A DNA stretch of 54,465 nt from Rubrivivax sp. Its GTDB lineage: Bacteria > Pseudomonadota > Gammaproteobacteria > Burkholderiales > Burkholderiaceae_C. Numbering within the stretch: position 1 is the first letter of the stretch; each line of letters opens with the position of its first letter. Positions 7,139-14,876 of this stretch are shown piece by piece. The position numbers and the translations under genes are program-made. The notes under the pieces were generated by a model. The model saw only the letters and a program-made list of their open reading frames with translations. It did no database searches and had not been told where the DNA came from. The stretch spans positions 1 through 54,465 of the forward strand of contig JAJTDM010000016.1 in the NCBI GenBank assembly GCA_021300575.1, read 5' to 3'.

Positions 7139-7990
7139 GTGACGCTGCACCTGTTCGAGCGCGTGGCTGTCGAAGACGAGGGCGAGGGAGACCCCGTGGT
7201 CTGCGTCCACGGCCTGGGGGGCAGTTCCAACACCTGGACGCCCATGATGCCGGCACTGGCGCGGCATCGGGTCTTGCGCATCGATCTGCCGGGCAGCGGC
7301 ATGTCGCAACGTGCCGAAGGGCCCTTGTCCATCGATCGCTTTGTGTCGGCGGCTGCGCAAGCCTGCGAGCGCCTGGGCGTGCGTCAGGCGCATTGGCTGG
7401 GGCACTCGCTGGGCACCATCGTCTGTCAGCACCTGGCGGTGCAGCATCCCGGCCTGGTGCGCAGCCTGGCGCTCTTCGGGCCGCTGCTGGCGCCGGCCGA
7501 CCCGGCGCGCCAGGCCTTGCGAGACCGTGCTCAGCGCGCACGCAGCGCAGGGGTGGAGGGCATGCACGCCATCGCCCAGCAGATGGTGCAGGCGGCGCTG
7601 TCAGCCCACACCCGACAGCACCAGCCGCTGGTGTGCGCCTATGTGCGCGACGGGCTGATGCGCTGTGACGGTGCGGCCTACGGCCGTACCTGCGAAGCCT
7701 TGGCTGAAGCGCAGCCTGCGGCGATAGACCGTATTCATGCCCCCGTGCTCCTGGTCACGGGCGACGAGGATGGCGTGGCCCCGCCCCAGGCGGTGCGTGC
7801 CCTGGCAGACCGCCTGCACGCCGCGTTCAGCGTGCGCACCGAGGTGCTGCCGCGCTGCGGCCACTGGACGCCCCTGGAGCGGGCTTCCGATTGCGCCCGC
7901 CTGTGGCAGGACTTTGCGGCGTCCGTCTTGCGGCCTGCTCACGCCACGGCCCAGCCGCCCCTCTGGTCGCGGCCCGCAGCCGCTGTCTGA
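7139..7990 (+). CDS. Alpha/beta-fold hydrolase
   Basis: A 283-residue hydrolase resembling 3-oxoadipate enol-lactonase and related ester or C-C bond hydrolases. It shows 'VCVHGLGGSS' (oxyanion region), the nucleophile elbow 'GHSLGT' with S90, acid D211 in 'GDEDGVAP' and H242 in 'CGHWTPLE'. The GTG at 7139 is chosen because GGGAG lies 9 bases upstream and homology begins there; an upstream ATG at 7052 would add 29 residues without family character. It is the first gene of a long same-strand run and is followed within 30 bases by two amidohydrolase genes, so it probably acts on the same imported compound or a breakdown product. Confidence 0.87.
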   Translation: MTLHLFERVAVEDEGEGDPVVCVHGLGGSSNTWTPMMPALARHRVLRIDLPGSGMSQRAEGPLSIDRFVSAAAQACERLGVRQAHWLGHSLGTIVCQHLAVQHPGLVRSLALFGPLLAPADPARQALRDRAQRARSAGVEGMHAIAQQMVQAALSAHTRQHQPLVCAYVRDGLMRCDGAAYGRTCEALAEAQPAAIDRIHAPVLLVTGDEDGVAPPQAVRALADRLHAAFSVRTEVLPRCGHWTPLERASDCARLWQDFAASVLRPAHATAQPPLWSRPAAAV

Positions 7991-8019
7991 ACCCCAGGAC
8001 GAAGCCGAGGACTCATCGA

Positions 8020-9309
8020 ATGGCCGACGTGCTCTTCACCAACGTGCGCATCTTCGATGGGGGCGGTGAGACCCCGTTCCAGGGTGAGGTGCTGGTCCAG
8101 GGCAACCGCATCTCCCGCGTGGTCAAGACCGGCTATGGCGCCCGCTCGGCCCCGGTGGCCGGCGCCCAGGTCATCGACGGTGCCGGGGCCTTCCTGATGC
8201 CGGGCATGGTGGAGGCGCACACGCACTTTTCGTGGAACGACCAGCCCAGCCTGGAGTCCATCCAGCGCATGCCGCCCGAGGAACACATCCTGTGGTGCGC
8301 CGAGGTGGCCAAGCGCTACCTCGACATGGGATGGACCTCCTGCGTCGGTGCGGCCACGGCCAAGCCACGCCTGGACGTGGTCATCCGCAACGCCATCAAC
8401 GACGGCACCATCATCGGTCCGCGCTACCTGGCGGCCAGCCAGGAGATCACCGTGCCGGGCGGGTTGGGGGACACCACCGCGCCGCACCTGCCGCAGCCCG
8501 AGTTCGCGTTCGGTGCGGTGGTCAGCGGGGCGGAGGAGATGCGTCGCTGCGTGCGCATGTTCTGCAAGTACGGCGTCGATTCGCTGAAGATCAACCTGTC
8601 GGGCGAATCCATCACCGGCATGCCCTCGGAGATGAGTCAGTTCACCGAGGAAGAGATCCGCGTCTGCGTGGAAGAGGCCAAGGCCTGGGGCAAGCGCGTG
8701 GCGGCGCACGCGCGCTCCACGTGGTCGATCAAGCAATGCGTCAAGCTCGGCATCGAGGTGATCTACCACGCGAGCTTTGCCGATGAGGAAGCGCTGGACC
8801 TGCTGGAAGCGAACAAGTTCAATCACTTCGTCGCCCCGGGTCTCGCCTGGCTGATCAACACCTGCCACCACGCCAGCGCCTGGGGCCTGACGCCCGAGGT
8901 GACGCGCAAGATGGGTTACCACCGCGAACTGGAGGCAGCCGTCGAGAGCATGAAGGCCATGCGCCGGCGCGGCATCCGCATCCTGCCGGGTGGCGATTAC
9001 GGCTTCGCCTGGACCCCTCATGGCACCAACGCCAAGGACCTGGAGTACTTCGTCAAGATCATCGGCATGAGCCCGATGGAGGCGCTGTTGTCGGCCACCG
9101 CCTGGGGCGGGCCGATGATGAAGATGGGCAAGCAGCTGGGTTACATCCGCGAAGGATGTCTCGCGGACATCCTGCTGATCGACGGAGACCCGCTGGCCGA
9201 CATCACCGTGCTGCAGGACAAGGCCCGCATCCTGGCGGTGATGAAGGACGGCGAGTTCCACCGTGCGCCGCCCGTGCGTCATGCGCGCACCACACGCTGG
9301 GCGGCCTGA
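8020..9309 (+). CDS. Metal-dependent amidohydrolase (first of a tandem pair)
   Basis: A 429-residue amidohydrolase-superfamily enzyme with a full candidate set of binuclear metal ligands: H67 and H69 in 'EAHTHFSW', K190 in 'LKINLSG', H230 in 'AAHAR', H250 in 'IYHASF' and D326 in 'PGGDYGF'. The N-terminal 'LFTNVRIFDG' and C-terminal 'ADILLIDGDPLADI' form the usual flanking beta-sandwich. Such imidazolonepropionase- or prolidase-like enzymes open cyclic or linear amides; the actual substrate cannot be read from sequence. GAGG lies 9 bases before the ATG at 8020. It is clearly paralogous to the next gene, with matching motifs throughout, which points to a tandem duplication and diverged substrate use. 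Confidence 0.9.
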   Translation: MADVLFTNVRIFDGGGETPFQGEVLVQGNRISRVVKTGYGARSAPVAGAQVIDGAGAFLMPGMVEAHTHFSWNDQPSLESIQRMPPEEHILWCAEVAKRYLDMGWTSCVGAATAKPRLDVVIRNAINDGTIIGPRYLAASQEITVPGGLGDTTAPHLPQPEFAFGAVVSGAEEMRRCVRMFCKYGVDSLKINLSGESITGMPSEMSQFTEEEIRVCVEEAKAWGKRVAAHARSTWSIKQCVKLGIEVIYHASFADEEALDLLEANKFNHFVAPGLAWLINTCHHASAWGLTPEVTRKMGYHRELEAAVESMKAMRRRGIRILPGGDYGFAWTPHGTNAKDLEYFVKIIGMSPMEALLSATAWGGPMMKMGKQLGYIREGCLADILLIDGDPLADITVLQDKARILAVMKDGEFHRAPPVRHARTTRWAA

Positions 9310-9329
9310 GCCACCTGCGGGAGATGAAC

Positions 9330-10625
9330 ATGGCAGCGCCCAGCACCGAAACCCTCTTCACCAACGTCCGCATCCTGGACGGCACGGGGCAGATGCCCTA
9401 TGCCGGCAGCGTGCGCGTGCGCGGCAACCGCATCGTGGCCGTGGGCCGCAGCGCGGGCGGTGTCTCGGCCGGTGATGCGCTGGTGGTGGATGCGGCAGGG
9501 GCCACGCTGATGCCGGGCATGACCGAGGCCCACACCCACTTCTCCTGGAACGACGCGGCCTCGCTGGCGGGCATCCAGACCATGCCGCTGGAAGAGCATG
9601 TGCTGTGGACGGCCAAGGTGGCGCACAACTACCTCAAGGCCGGTTTCACCTCCTGTCTGGGCGCGGCCTGCGCCAAGCCGCGCCTGGACGTGGTGATCCG
9701 CAACGCCATCGAGGCCGGGCAGATCCCTGGCCCCCGCTACCTCGCCGCCAGCCAGGAGATCACCGTGCCGGGTGGCCTGGGTGACGAGATGCTGCCGCAC
9801 CTGCCGTTTCCGGAGTTCAGCTTCGGCGTGGTGGTCAACGGCGCGGAAGACCTGCGCAAGGTCACGCGCATGTTCCTGAAGTACGGTGTGGATTCGGTCA
9901 AGCTGAACCTGTCGGGCGACAACTTCGTCCCCGGGGCCGATGCCAAGACCACCTGGATGACCGACGCCGAGGTGGCCGTCTGCGCCGAGGAGGTGCGCAT
10001 GCGCGGCAAGCGCATCATCGTGCACGCCCGCTCCTGCGCCAGCGTCAAGCAGGCGCTGCGCCACGGCATCCGCCTGATCTACCACGCGAGCTTCACCGAC
10101 ACCGAGGCCCTGGACATGCTGGAGGCTGCGCGCGACGAGGTCTTTGTCGCGCCGGGCATCAGCATCCTGTACGCGCTGCTGCACGAGGCCGAGCCTTGGG
10201 GTGTGGACCATGCCAAGGCCCTGTCCATGGGCTACGGCGAGGAGTGGGCTGCGGCCTGTGAATCCCTCAAGGCCATGCACCGCCGCGGCGTGCGCGTGCT
10301 GCCGGGTGGCGACTACGGTTTTGCCTTCAATCCCCACCTGCAGAACGCACGTGACCTGGAGCTCTTCGTCAAGCACCTGGGCTTCACGCCCATGGAGGCC
10401 ATCCGTTCCTGCACCCTGTACGGGGGCCAGGTCATGATGCGGCCGCACGAACTGGGTCTTGTCAAGGAAGGCTACCTGGCCGACCTGCTGCTGCTGGACG
10501 GCGACCCGCTGGCCAACCTGTCCATCCTGCGGGATCCGAAGCGCATCCTGGCGGTGATGAAGGACGGCGTGTTCGCGAAACAGCCGCCCGTGGCGCGGCC
10601 TCATGCCTGGGAGCACGCCGCGTGA
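9330..10625 (+). CDS. Metal-dependent amidohydrolase (second of a tandem pair)
   Basis: A 431-residue paralogue of the preceding protein with the same layout: 'TEAHTHFSWND', 'VKLNLSGD' holding the bridging Lys, 'IVHARS', 'IYHASF' and 'LPGGDYGF', so the metal site appears intact. It differs from its sister mainly around the substrate-facing loops after the metal Lys and before the last Asp. The ATG at 9330 is preferred because GGGAG lies 6 bases upstream; an in-frame ATG at 9324 sits directly on that site. The stop overlaps the GTG start of livH (GTGA), so translation of the importer is probably coupled to this gene. Confidence 0.9.
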   Translation: MAAPSTETLFTNVRILDGTGQMPYAGSVRVRGNRIVAVGRSAGGVSAGDALVVDAAGATLMPGMTEAHTHFSWNDAASLAGIQTMPLEEHVLWTAKVAHNYLKAGFTSCLGAACAKPRLDVVIRNAIEAGQIPGPRYLAASQEITVPGGLGDEMLPHLPFPEFSFGVVVNGAEDLRKVTRMFLKYGVDSVKLNLSGDNFVPGADAKTTWMTDAEVAVCAEEVRMRGKRIIVHARSCASVKQALRHGIRLIYHASFTDTEALDMLEAARDEVFVAPGISILYALLHEAEPWGVDHAKALSMGYGEEWAAACESLKAMHRRGVRVLPGGDYGFAFNPHLQNARDLELFVKHLGFTPMEAIRSCTLYGGQVMMRPHELGLVKEGYLADLLLLDGDPLANLSILRDPKRILAVMKDGVFAKQPPVARPHAWEHAA

Positions 10626-11569
10626 AGTGGGACGCCCGCTTCTGGGCCTGGCTGCTGATCGGCGGCCCCATCGCCGTGTTCTCGCTGTGGGCCGTGGTGG
10701 ACAACACCCGCCTGTACTTCGTCACGCTGCTCAATGGCCTGACGCTGGCCTCGCTGTACTTCATCGTCGCCAGCGGTTTCACGCTGGTCTTCGGCCTCAT
10801 GCGCAACGTCAACCTCGCGCACGGCTCGCTGTACCTGCTGGGCGGCTACGTGGGTTTCTTCGTGGCTGAGAAGACCGGCTGGTGGGTACTGGCCCTGGCC
10901 GCCGGCTTCCTGGCCGCAGCCATCGCCGGCCTGCTGATGCAGGTGCTGATCCTGCGCCACATGCAAGGCCAGGACCTGCGCCAGACCATGGTCACCATCG
11001 GCTTGTCCATCGTGATCGCCGACCTGCTGCTGTGGGCCTTCACGGCGCAGGTGCACCAGTTGGAAGCCCCGGAATGGCTGCAGGGCCCCATCCGCAACAT
11101 CCCGCTGATCAAGGCGTACTCGGCCTACCGGCTGAGCCTGCTGGTGGCCGGCGTGGCCATCGGCGTGTTCCTGTGGTGGCTGCTCACGCGCACCACCGTG
11201 GGCGCCATGATCCGCGCCGGCGTGGACGACCGGCAGATGCTGGCGGCCTCAGGCGTCAACGTGAACCTCGTCTTCGCGGTGACGTTCATGCTGGGCGCCG
11301 GGCTGGCCGGGTTGGGCGGCGTGATCGGGGCGGTGGAGCTTTCGATGGTGCCGGGTGAGGACACGAGGTTGCTGCTGGCCTCGCTGATCGTCGTGATCGT
11401 GGGCGGCATGGGCAGCGTGGTAGGTGCGGCCTTGGGCGCCGTGATCCTGGGTCTGGCCGAAACCTATGGCCTGGCCTACGCGCCCACCTACAGCGTGGTG
11501 TTCACCTTCGTGATCCTGATCCTCGTGCTGGCCTTCCGGCCGCGCGGCATCCTGGGCAAACCGGCATGA
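10622..11569 (+). CDS. Liv-type ABC importer permease (LivH-like), system 1
   Basis: A 315-residue inner-membrane permease of the branched-chain amino acid (HAAT) ABC family. It has about eight hydrophobic segments, the family word 'FGLMRNVNLAHGSLYLLGGYV' (split here: 'FGLMRNVNLAHG' then 'SLYLLGGYV'), and near the C terminus 'GGMGSVVGAALGAVILG', the coupling loop that meets the ATPases. The GTG start overlaps the upstream amidohydrolase stop. LivH/M-type importers carry amino acids but also amides, urea and aromatic acids, so the amino-acid name should not be taken literally. It works with the following livM, livK, livG and livF-like genes. Confidence 0.92.
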   Translation: MKWDARFWAWLLIGGPIAVFSLWAVVDNTRLYFVTLLNGLTLASLYFIVASGFTLVFGLMRNVNLAHGSLYLLGGYVGFFVAEKTGWWVLALAAGFLAAAIAGLLMQVLILRHMQGQDLRQTMVTIGLSIVIADLLLWAFTAQVHQLEAPEWLQGPIRNIPLIKAYSAYRLSLLVAGVAIGVFLWWLLTRTTVGAMIRAGVDDRQMLAASGVNVNLVFAVTFMLGAGLAGLGGVIGAVELSMVPGEDTRLLLASLIVVIVGGMGSVVGAALGAVILGLAETYGLAYAPTYSVVFTFVILILVLAFRPRGILGKPA

Positions 11570-11588
11570 GCAGCCAGCAGAGGTCCGC

Positions 11589-12740
11589 ATGAGTGCAGCC
11601 CAGTGGCGCCGCGCCATGAACAGCCGGACGGGTGCATCGGCGGCTGTGGATGCAGCGCGCCTGCCGGCGCGCGCCGCTGCCGCGTCGTCACAGTCCGTCG
11701 CGCCTGATCCCTATGCGGCCAGTGATGCACCGCGCTGGCTGAAGTTCCTGTGGCGCTCCCTGTCGGCGCGCCATGTGTTCACGCTGGTGCTGGTCCTGGT
11801 CTTTCCCTTCGTGGCCACGCCCTTCTTCACCTTCCAGGTCGCGGCGCAGGCCCTGGTGTTGGGCCTGATCGCCCTGTCGCTCACTTTCCTGGGCGGCTAC
11901 GGAGGCATGGTGTCGCTGGCGCAGATGTCCGTGGCCGGCATGGCCGGCTACGGCGTGGCCATCTTCGGGACCAGCAGCACCCCGATCAGCCTGGGCTGGC
12001 CCTGGTGGCTGGCGGTCCTCTTCGCTGTGCTCGTCGCCACGGCGTGCGCCACCGTCATCGGTTGGCTGTCCGTGCGCACCGAGGGCATCTACACCATCAT
12101 GATCACGCTGGCCTTTGGCGTGGCCTTCTATTACCTGGTGCTGCAGAACTACACCCTGTTCAACGGATTCCAGGGCTTCCAGAAGGTGTATCCGCCCGAC
12201 GTGCTGGGGGTGAACTGGCGTGAGCCGCTGCCGTTCTACTTCCTCAGCCTGTTCTGGGCCATGGCCGGATACTTCGCTGTCAAGTGGATGGTGCGCACGC
12301 CCTTTGGTATCGCCCTTCAAGGGGTGCGCGACAACCCGCGGCGCATGGCCGCGCTGGGCTTCAACGTGGTGGCGCACCGCGTGGCCGCGTACTCGGTGGC
12401 CGGGTTCATGGCGGCCATCGGCGGTGTGCTGATGGTCTGGTACAACGGCCTGATCACCCCAGGCTCTGTCAACACGGGCTGGCAGATCAACATCCTGGTC
12501 ATTGCGGTGCTGGGGGGCATGCGCCACCCCATAGGCGCCTATCTTGGCGCCGTCATCTTCGTGCTGCTTCAGACCTTCGCGATCGACCTCATCGACCGCG
12601 AACGCTTCAACCTCGTGATCGGCGTGGTGTTCCTCGCCATCGTGCTGTTTTCCCCCGACGGCCTGCTCGGACTGTGGGCGAAGCTTCGCTCCCGCTTCGG
12701 CCCGAACCAGACCGTCACTTCCCCGCAACGTCGACATTGA
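11589..12740 (+). CDS. Liv-type ABC importer permease (LivM-like), system 1
   Basis: A 383-residue second permease of the importer. After an unusually long, Ala/Arg/Ser-rich N-terminal stretch of about 60 residues it enters a normal LivM core of eight or so membrane helices with 'LGGYGGMVSLAQMSVAGMAGYG', read here as 'GGYGGMVSLAQMS', and the C-terminal 'LGGMRHPIGAYLGAVIFVLLQ' region. AGAGG lies about 5 bases before the ATG at 11589. The next start (livK) is 14 bases after the stop. Confidence 0.91.
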   Translation: MSAAQWRRAMNSRTGASAAVDAARLPARAAAASSQSVAPDPYAASDAPRWLKFLWRSLSARHVFTLVLVLVFPFVATPFFTFQVAAQALVLGLIALSLTFLGGYGGMVSLAQMSVAGMAGYGVAIFGTSSTPISLGWPWWLAVLFAVLVATACATVIGWLSVRTEGIYTIMITLAFGVAFYYLVLQNYTLFNGFQGFQKVYPPDVLGVNWREPLPFYFLSLFWAMAGYFAVKWMVRTPFGIALQGVRDNPRRMAALGFNVVAHRVAAYSVAGFMAAIGGVLMVWYNGLITPGSVNTGWQINILVIAVLGGMRHPIGAYLGAVIFVLLQTFAIDLIDRERFNLVIGVVFLAIVLFSPDGLLGLWAKLRSRFGPNQTVTSPQRRH

Positions 12741-12754
12741 TTGAGGAGACGACA

Positions 12755-14008
12755 GTGAAAGTGACGAAGAGAATCTGGATTCGTTCCATGGTCGGGGCAG
12801 CGGCAGCAGCCGCCGTCACGGGTTTCGCCTTTGCGCAGGGTGCGCCCATCAAGATCGGTTTGCTGGCCACGCTGGAAGGGCCATTCGCCGCCGGTGGCGC
12901 CGACGGCATGCGAGGGGCCGAGCTCGCGCTCAGGCAACGCGGCGGCATGGTGGCGGGCCGAAAGATCGAGCTCGTCAAGGCTTCCTCGAACGCCAACCCC
13001 GATGTGGCCGTGAACGCGGTACGCAAGCTGGTGGAGCAGGACAAGGTGGACATCGTGGTCGGCCCGCTGTCCGGCGGCGAGGGCATCGCGGTCAAGGACT
13101 ACTCCAAGACGCAGCCCAACATGACCTTCATCAACGGCGGCTCGGGTGCGCAGGCCACCACGCTGCAAAGCCCCAGCCCCAACTTCTTCCGCTTCAACAC
13201 CGAGGGCGCGCAGTGGATGGTGGGCCTGGGCAAGGCGGCCATGGACAAGGGCTACAAGCGCGTGATGGTGATCGCCGAGGACTACGCCTTCCCGTACTCG
13301 CAGGTGCAGGGCTTCATGTCGGAGTTCTGCCGGCTGGGTGGCAAAGTGCCGTTGAAGGCCTGGGTGCCGCTGGGCGGCAAGGACTACTCCTCGGTCATCG
13401 CCCGCATTCCCAAGGACGTGGATGCGCTGCTGGTGATCCTGGGTGGGGCGGATGCCGTCAACTTCCTGAACCAGTACGAGGCCGCCGGTGGTGACAAGCC
13501 CATGATGGGCGGCTCCATCACCGTCAGCCAGGACGTGCTGAACTACCGCGGCAAGCGGCGTGATTCGCTGGTGGGCACCATGTCCGCCGGCCCCTACGCC
13601 GACAGCTTCGACGGCGCCGACTGGAGAGCCTTCGTCGCCGACTACCAGAAGAACTACCCCGTCTCCGCGGGCGGCTACCCCAGCCCGAGCCTGTTCGCCC
13701 TGGTGTACTACACCAACATGAAGGCCGCGCTGGACGCGTTGGACCAGGTCAAGGGCGACCTGTCCGGCGGCCAAGCCAAGTACCGCGAGGCCCTGTCCAA
13801 GCTGGAGCTGAAGATGCCCACGGGCACCGTCAAGCTGGACGCGAACCGCCAGGCCATCGGCAGCACTTTCGTGACCGAGGTGGTCAAGGACAGCAAGGGC
13901 GACCTGACCACGCGCGTGCTGCGCAAGGTGGACAACGTCGACCAGATGCTGGGCATGAAGCGTGAGGAGTTCCAGATGGGCTCCCGCGATGTGCCGGCCT
14001 GCCCCTGA
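12755..14008 (+). CDS. Liv-type periplasmic substrate-binding protein, system 1
   Basis: A 417-residue type I periplasmic binding protein that captures the substrate for the importer. It begins with a Sec-type signal (KVTKRIWIR, an Ala-rich hydrophobic core, cleavage near 'FAQG'), then 'IKIGLLATLEGPFAAGG', and has the two-lobe fold with 'GPLSGGEGIAVKDYS'. The GTG start at 12755 has a strong GAGGAGA site 5 bases upstream. The ligand cannot be assigned by eye. It is longer than classical LivJ/LivK and resembles the aromatic- or amide-type branch more than the leucine-binding one. A ~40-base gap to livG follows. Confidence 0.9.
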   Translation: MKVTKRIWIRSMVGAAAAAAVTGFAFAQGAPIKIGLLATLEGPFAAGGADGMRGAELALRQRGGMVAGRKIELVKASSNANPDVAVNAVRKLVEQDKVDIVVGPLSGGEGIAVKDYSKTQPNMTFINGGSGAQATTLQSPSPNFFRFNTEGAQWMVGLGKAAMDKGYKRVMVIAEDYAFPYSQVQGFMSEFCRLGGKVPLKAWVPLGGKDYSSVIARIPKDVDALLVILGGADAVNFLNQYEAAGGDKPMMGGSITVSQDVLNYRGKRRDSLVGTMSAGPYADSFDGADWRAFVADYQKNYPVSAGGYPSPSLFALVYYTNMKAALDALDQVKGDLSGGQAKYREALSKLELKMPTGTVKLDANRQAIGSTFVTEVVKDSKGDLTTRVLRKVDNVDQMLGMKREEFQMGSRDVPACP

Positions 14009-14048
14009 GGCCGTGCCGACACGAAGCGTGCACGCAGACTGAGACCCG

Positions 14049-14876
14049 ATGGCCTCGATCTCGCAGATGCGATCCTCCCCCCGCGTGGCCTCCCCGGCTG
14101 GCGCGGCGGGGCAGGAGCGTGCGCCCCTGGCGTCTTCAGACGCCCTGGTGCTGCAAGGCGTGACCCGGGCTTTCGGGGCCCTGCGGGCCGTGGACGACGT
14201 GTCGTTCGCGGTGGCCGCCGGTCAGAAGTACGCCGTCCTCGGTTCCAATGGTGCGGGCAAGACCACCTTGTTCAACGCCATCACCGGTGACTTCCCGCCC
14301 ACCTCCGGGCGGATCGAATTCTTTGGCGAGGACATCACGGCGCTGCCGCCGCACGAGCGCATCCGCAAGGGTCTGCGGCGCACCTACCAGTCCTCGCTGC
14401 TGTTCCGCGACCTGTCGGTCCGGGACAACCTCTTCCTGGCCGTGCGTGGCGTGGCCAACGGTCGTTTCGGCATGTGGCGCCCCGGTGCGGGCCACCCCTC
14501 GCGCCTGGCCACCGAAGATCTGCTGGAGCGTGTGCGGCTGTCGCACATTGCCGACGAGCCGGTGGCCAACCTCGCCCACGGCCAGCAGCGGCAGCTCGAG
14601 ATCGGCATGGCGCTGGCCGGTGCGCCGCGCTTGATCCTGTTCGACGAGCCGGCCGCGGGCCTGTCGCCGGCCGAGCGCCGGGAACTGGTGCTGCTGCTGG
14701 GCTCGCTGCCGGCGCACATGAGTTTCGTGATCATCGAGCACGACCTGGACATCGCGCTGCGCGTCTCGCAGCGGGTGACGGTCATGCACAACGGGCGCGT
14801 GCTGCGCCACGGCACCCCGGCGGAGATCGAGTCGGACCCGCAGGTGCAGGCCCTGTACATGGGAGGGCGGCACTGA
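14049..14876 (+). CDS. Liv-type ABC importer ATPase (LivG-like), system 1
   Basis: A 275-residue cytoplasmic ATPase. Walker A is 'GSNGAGKTT' at 65-73, the signature region is '[12 protein letters not shown]' (a LivG-type variant of LSGGQ), Walker B is '[12 protein letters not shown]', and the switch His is in 'IIEHDLD'. About 28 residues of low-complexity N-terminal sequence precede the ABC domain. The stop overlaps the next ATG (TGATG), coupling it to the LivF/Tm-1 fusion. It pairs with that protein to drive transport through the two permeases. Confidence 0.92.
   Translation: MASISQMRSSPRVASPAGAAGQERAPLASSDALVLQGVTRAFGALRAVDDVSFAVAAGQKYAVLGSNGAGKTTLFNAITGDFPPTSGRIEFFGEDITALPPHERIRKGLRRTYQSSLLFRDLSVRDNLFLAVRGVANGRFGMWRPGAGHPSRLATEDLLERVRLSHIADEPVANLAHGQQRQLEIGMALAGAPRLILFDEPAAGLSPAERRELVLLLGSLPAHMSFVIIEHDLDIALRVSQRVTVMHNGRVLRHGTPAEIESDPQVQALYMGGRH

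Noticed and set aside
7939..10616. Two long minus-strand frames opposite the amidohydrolases
   Set aside because: Both mirror the paralogous plus-strand genes and resemble each other only for that reason.
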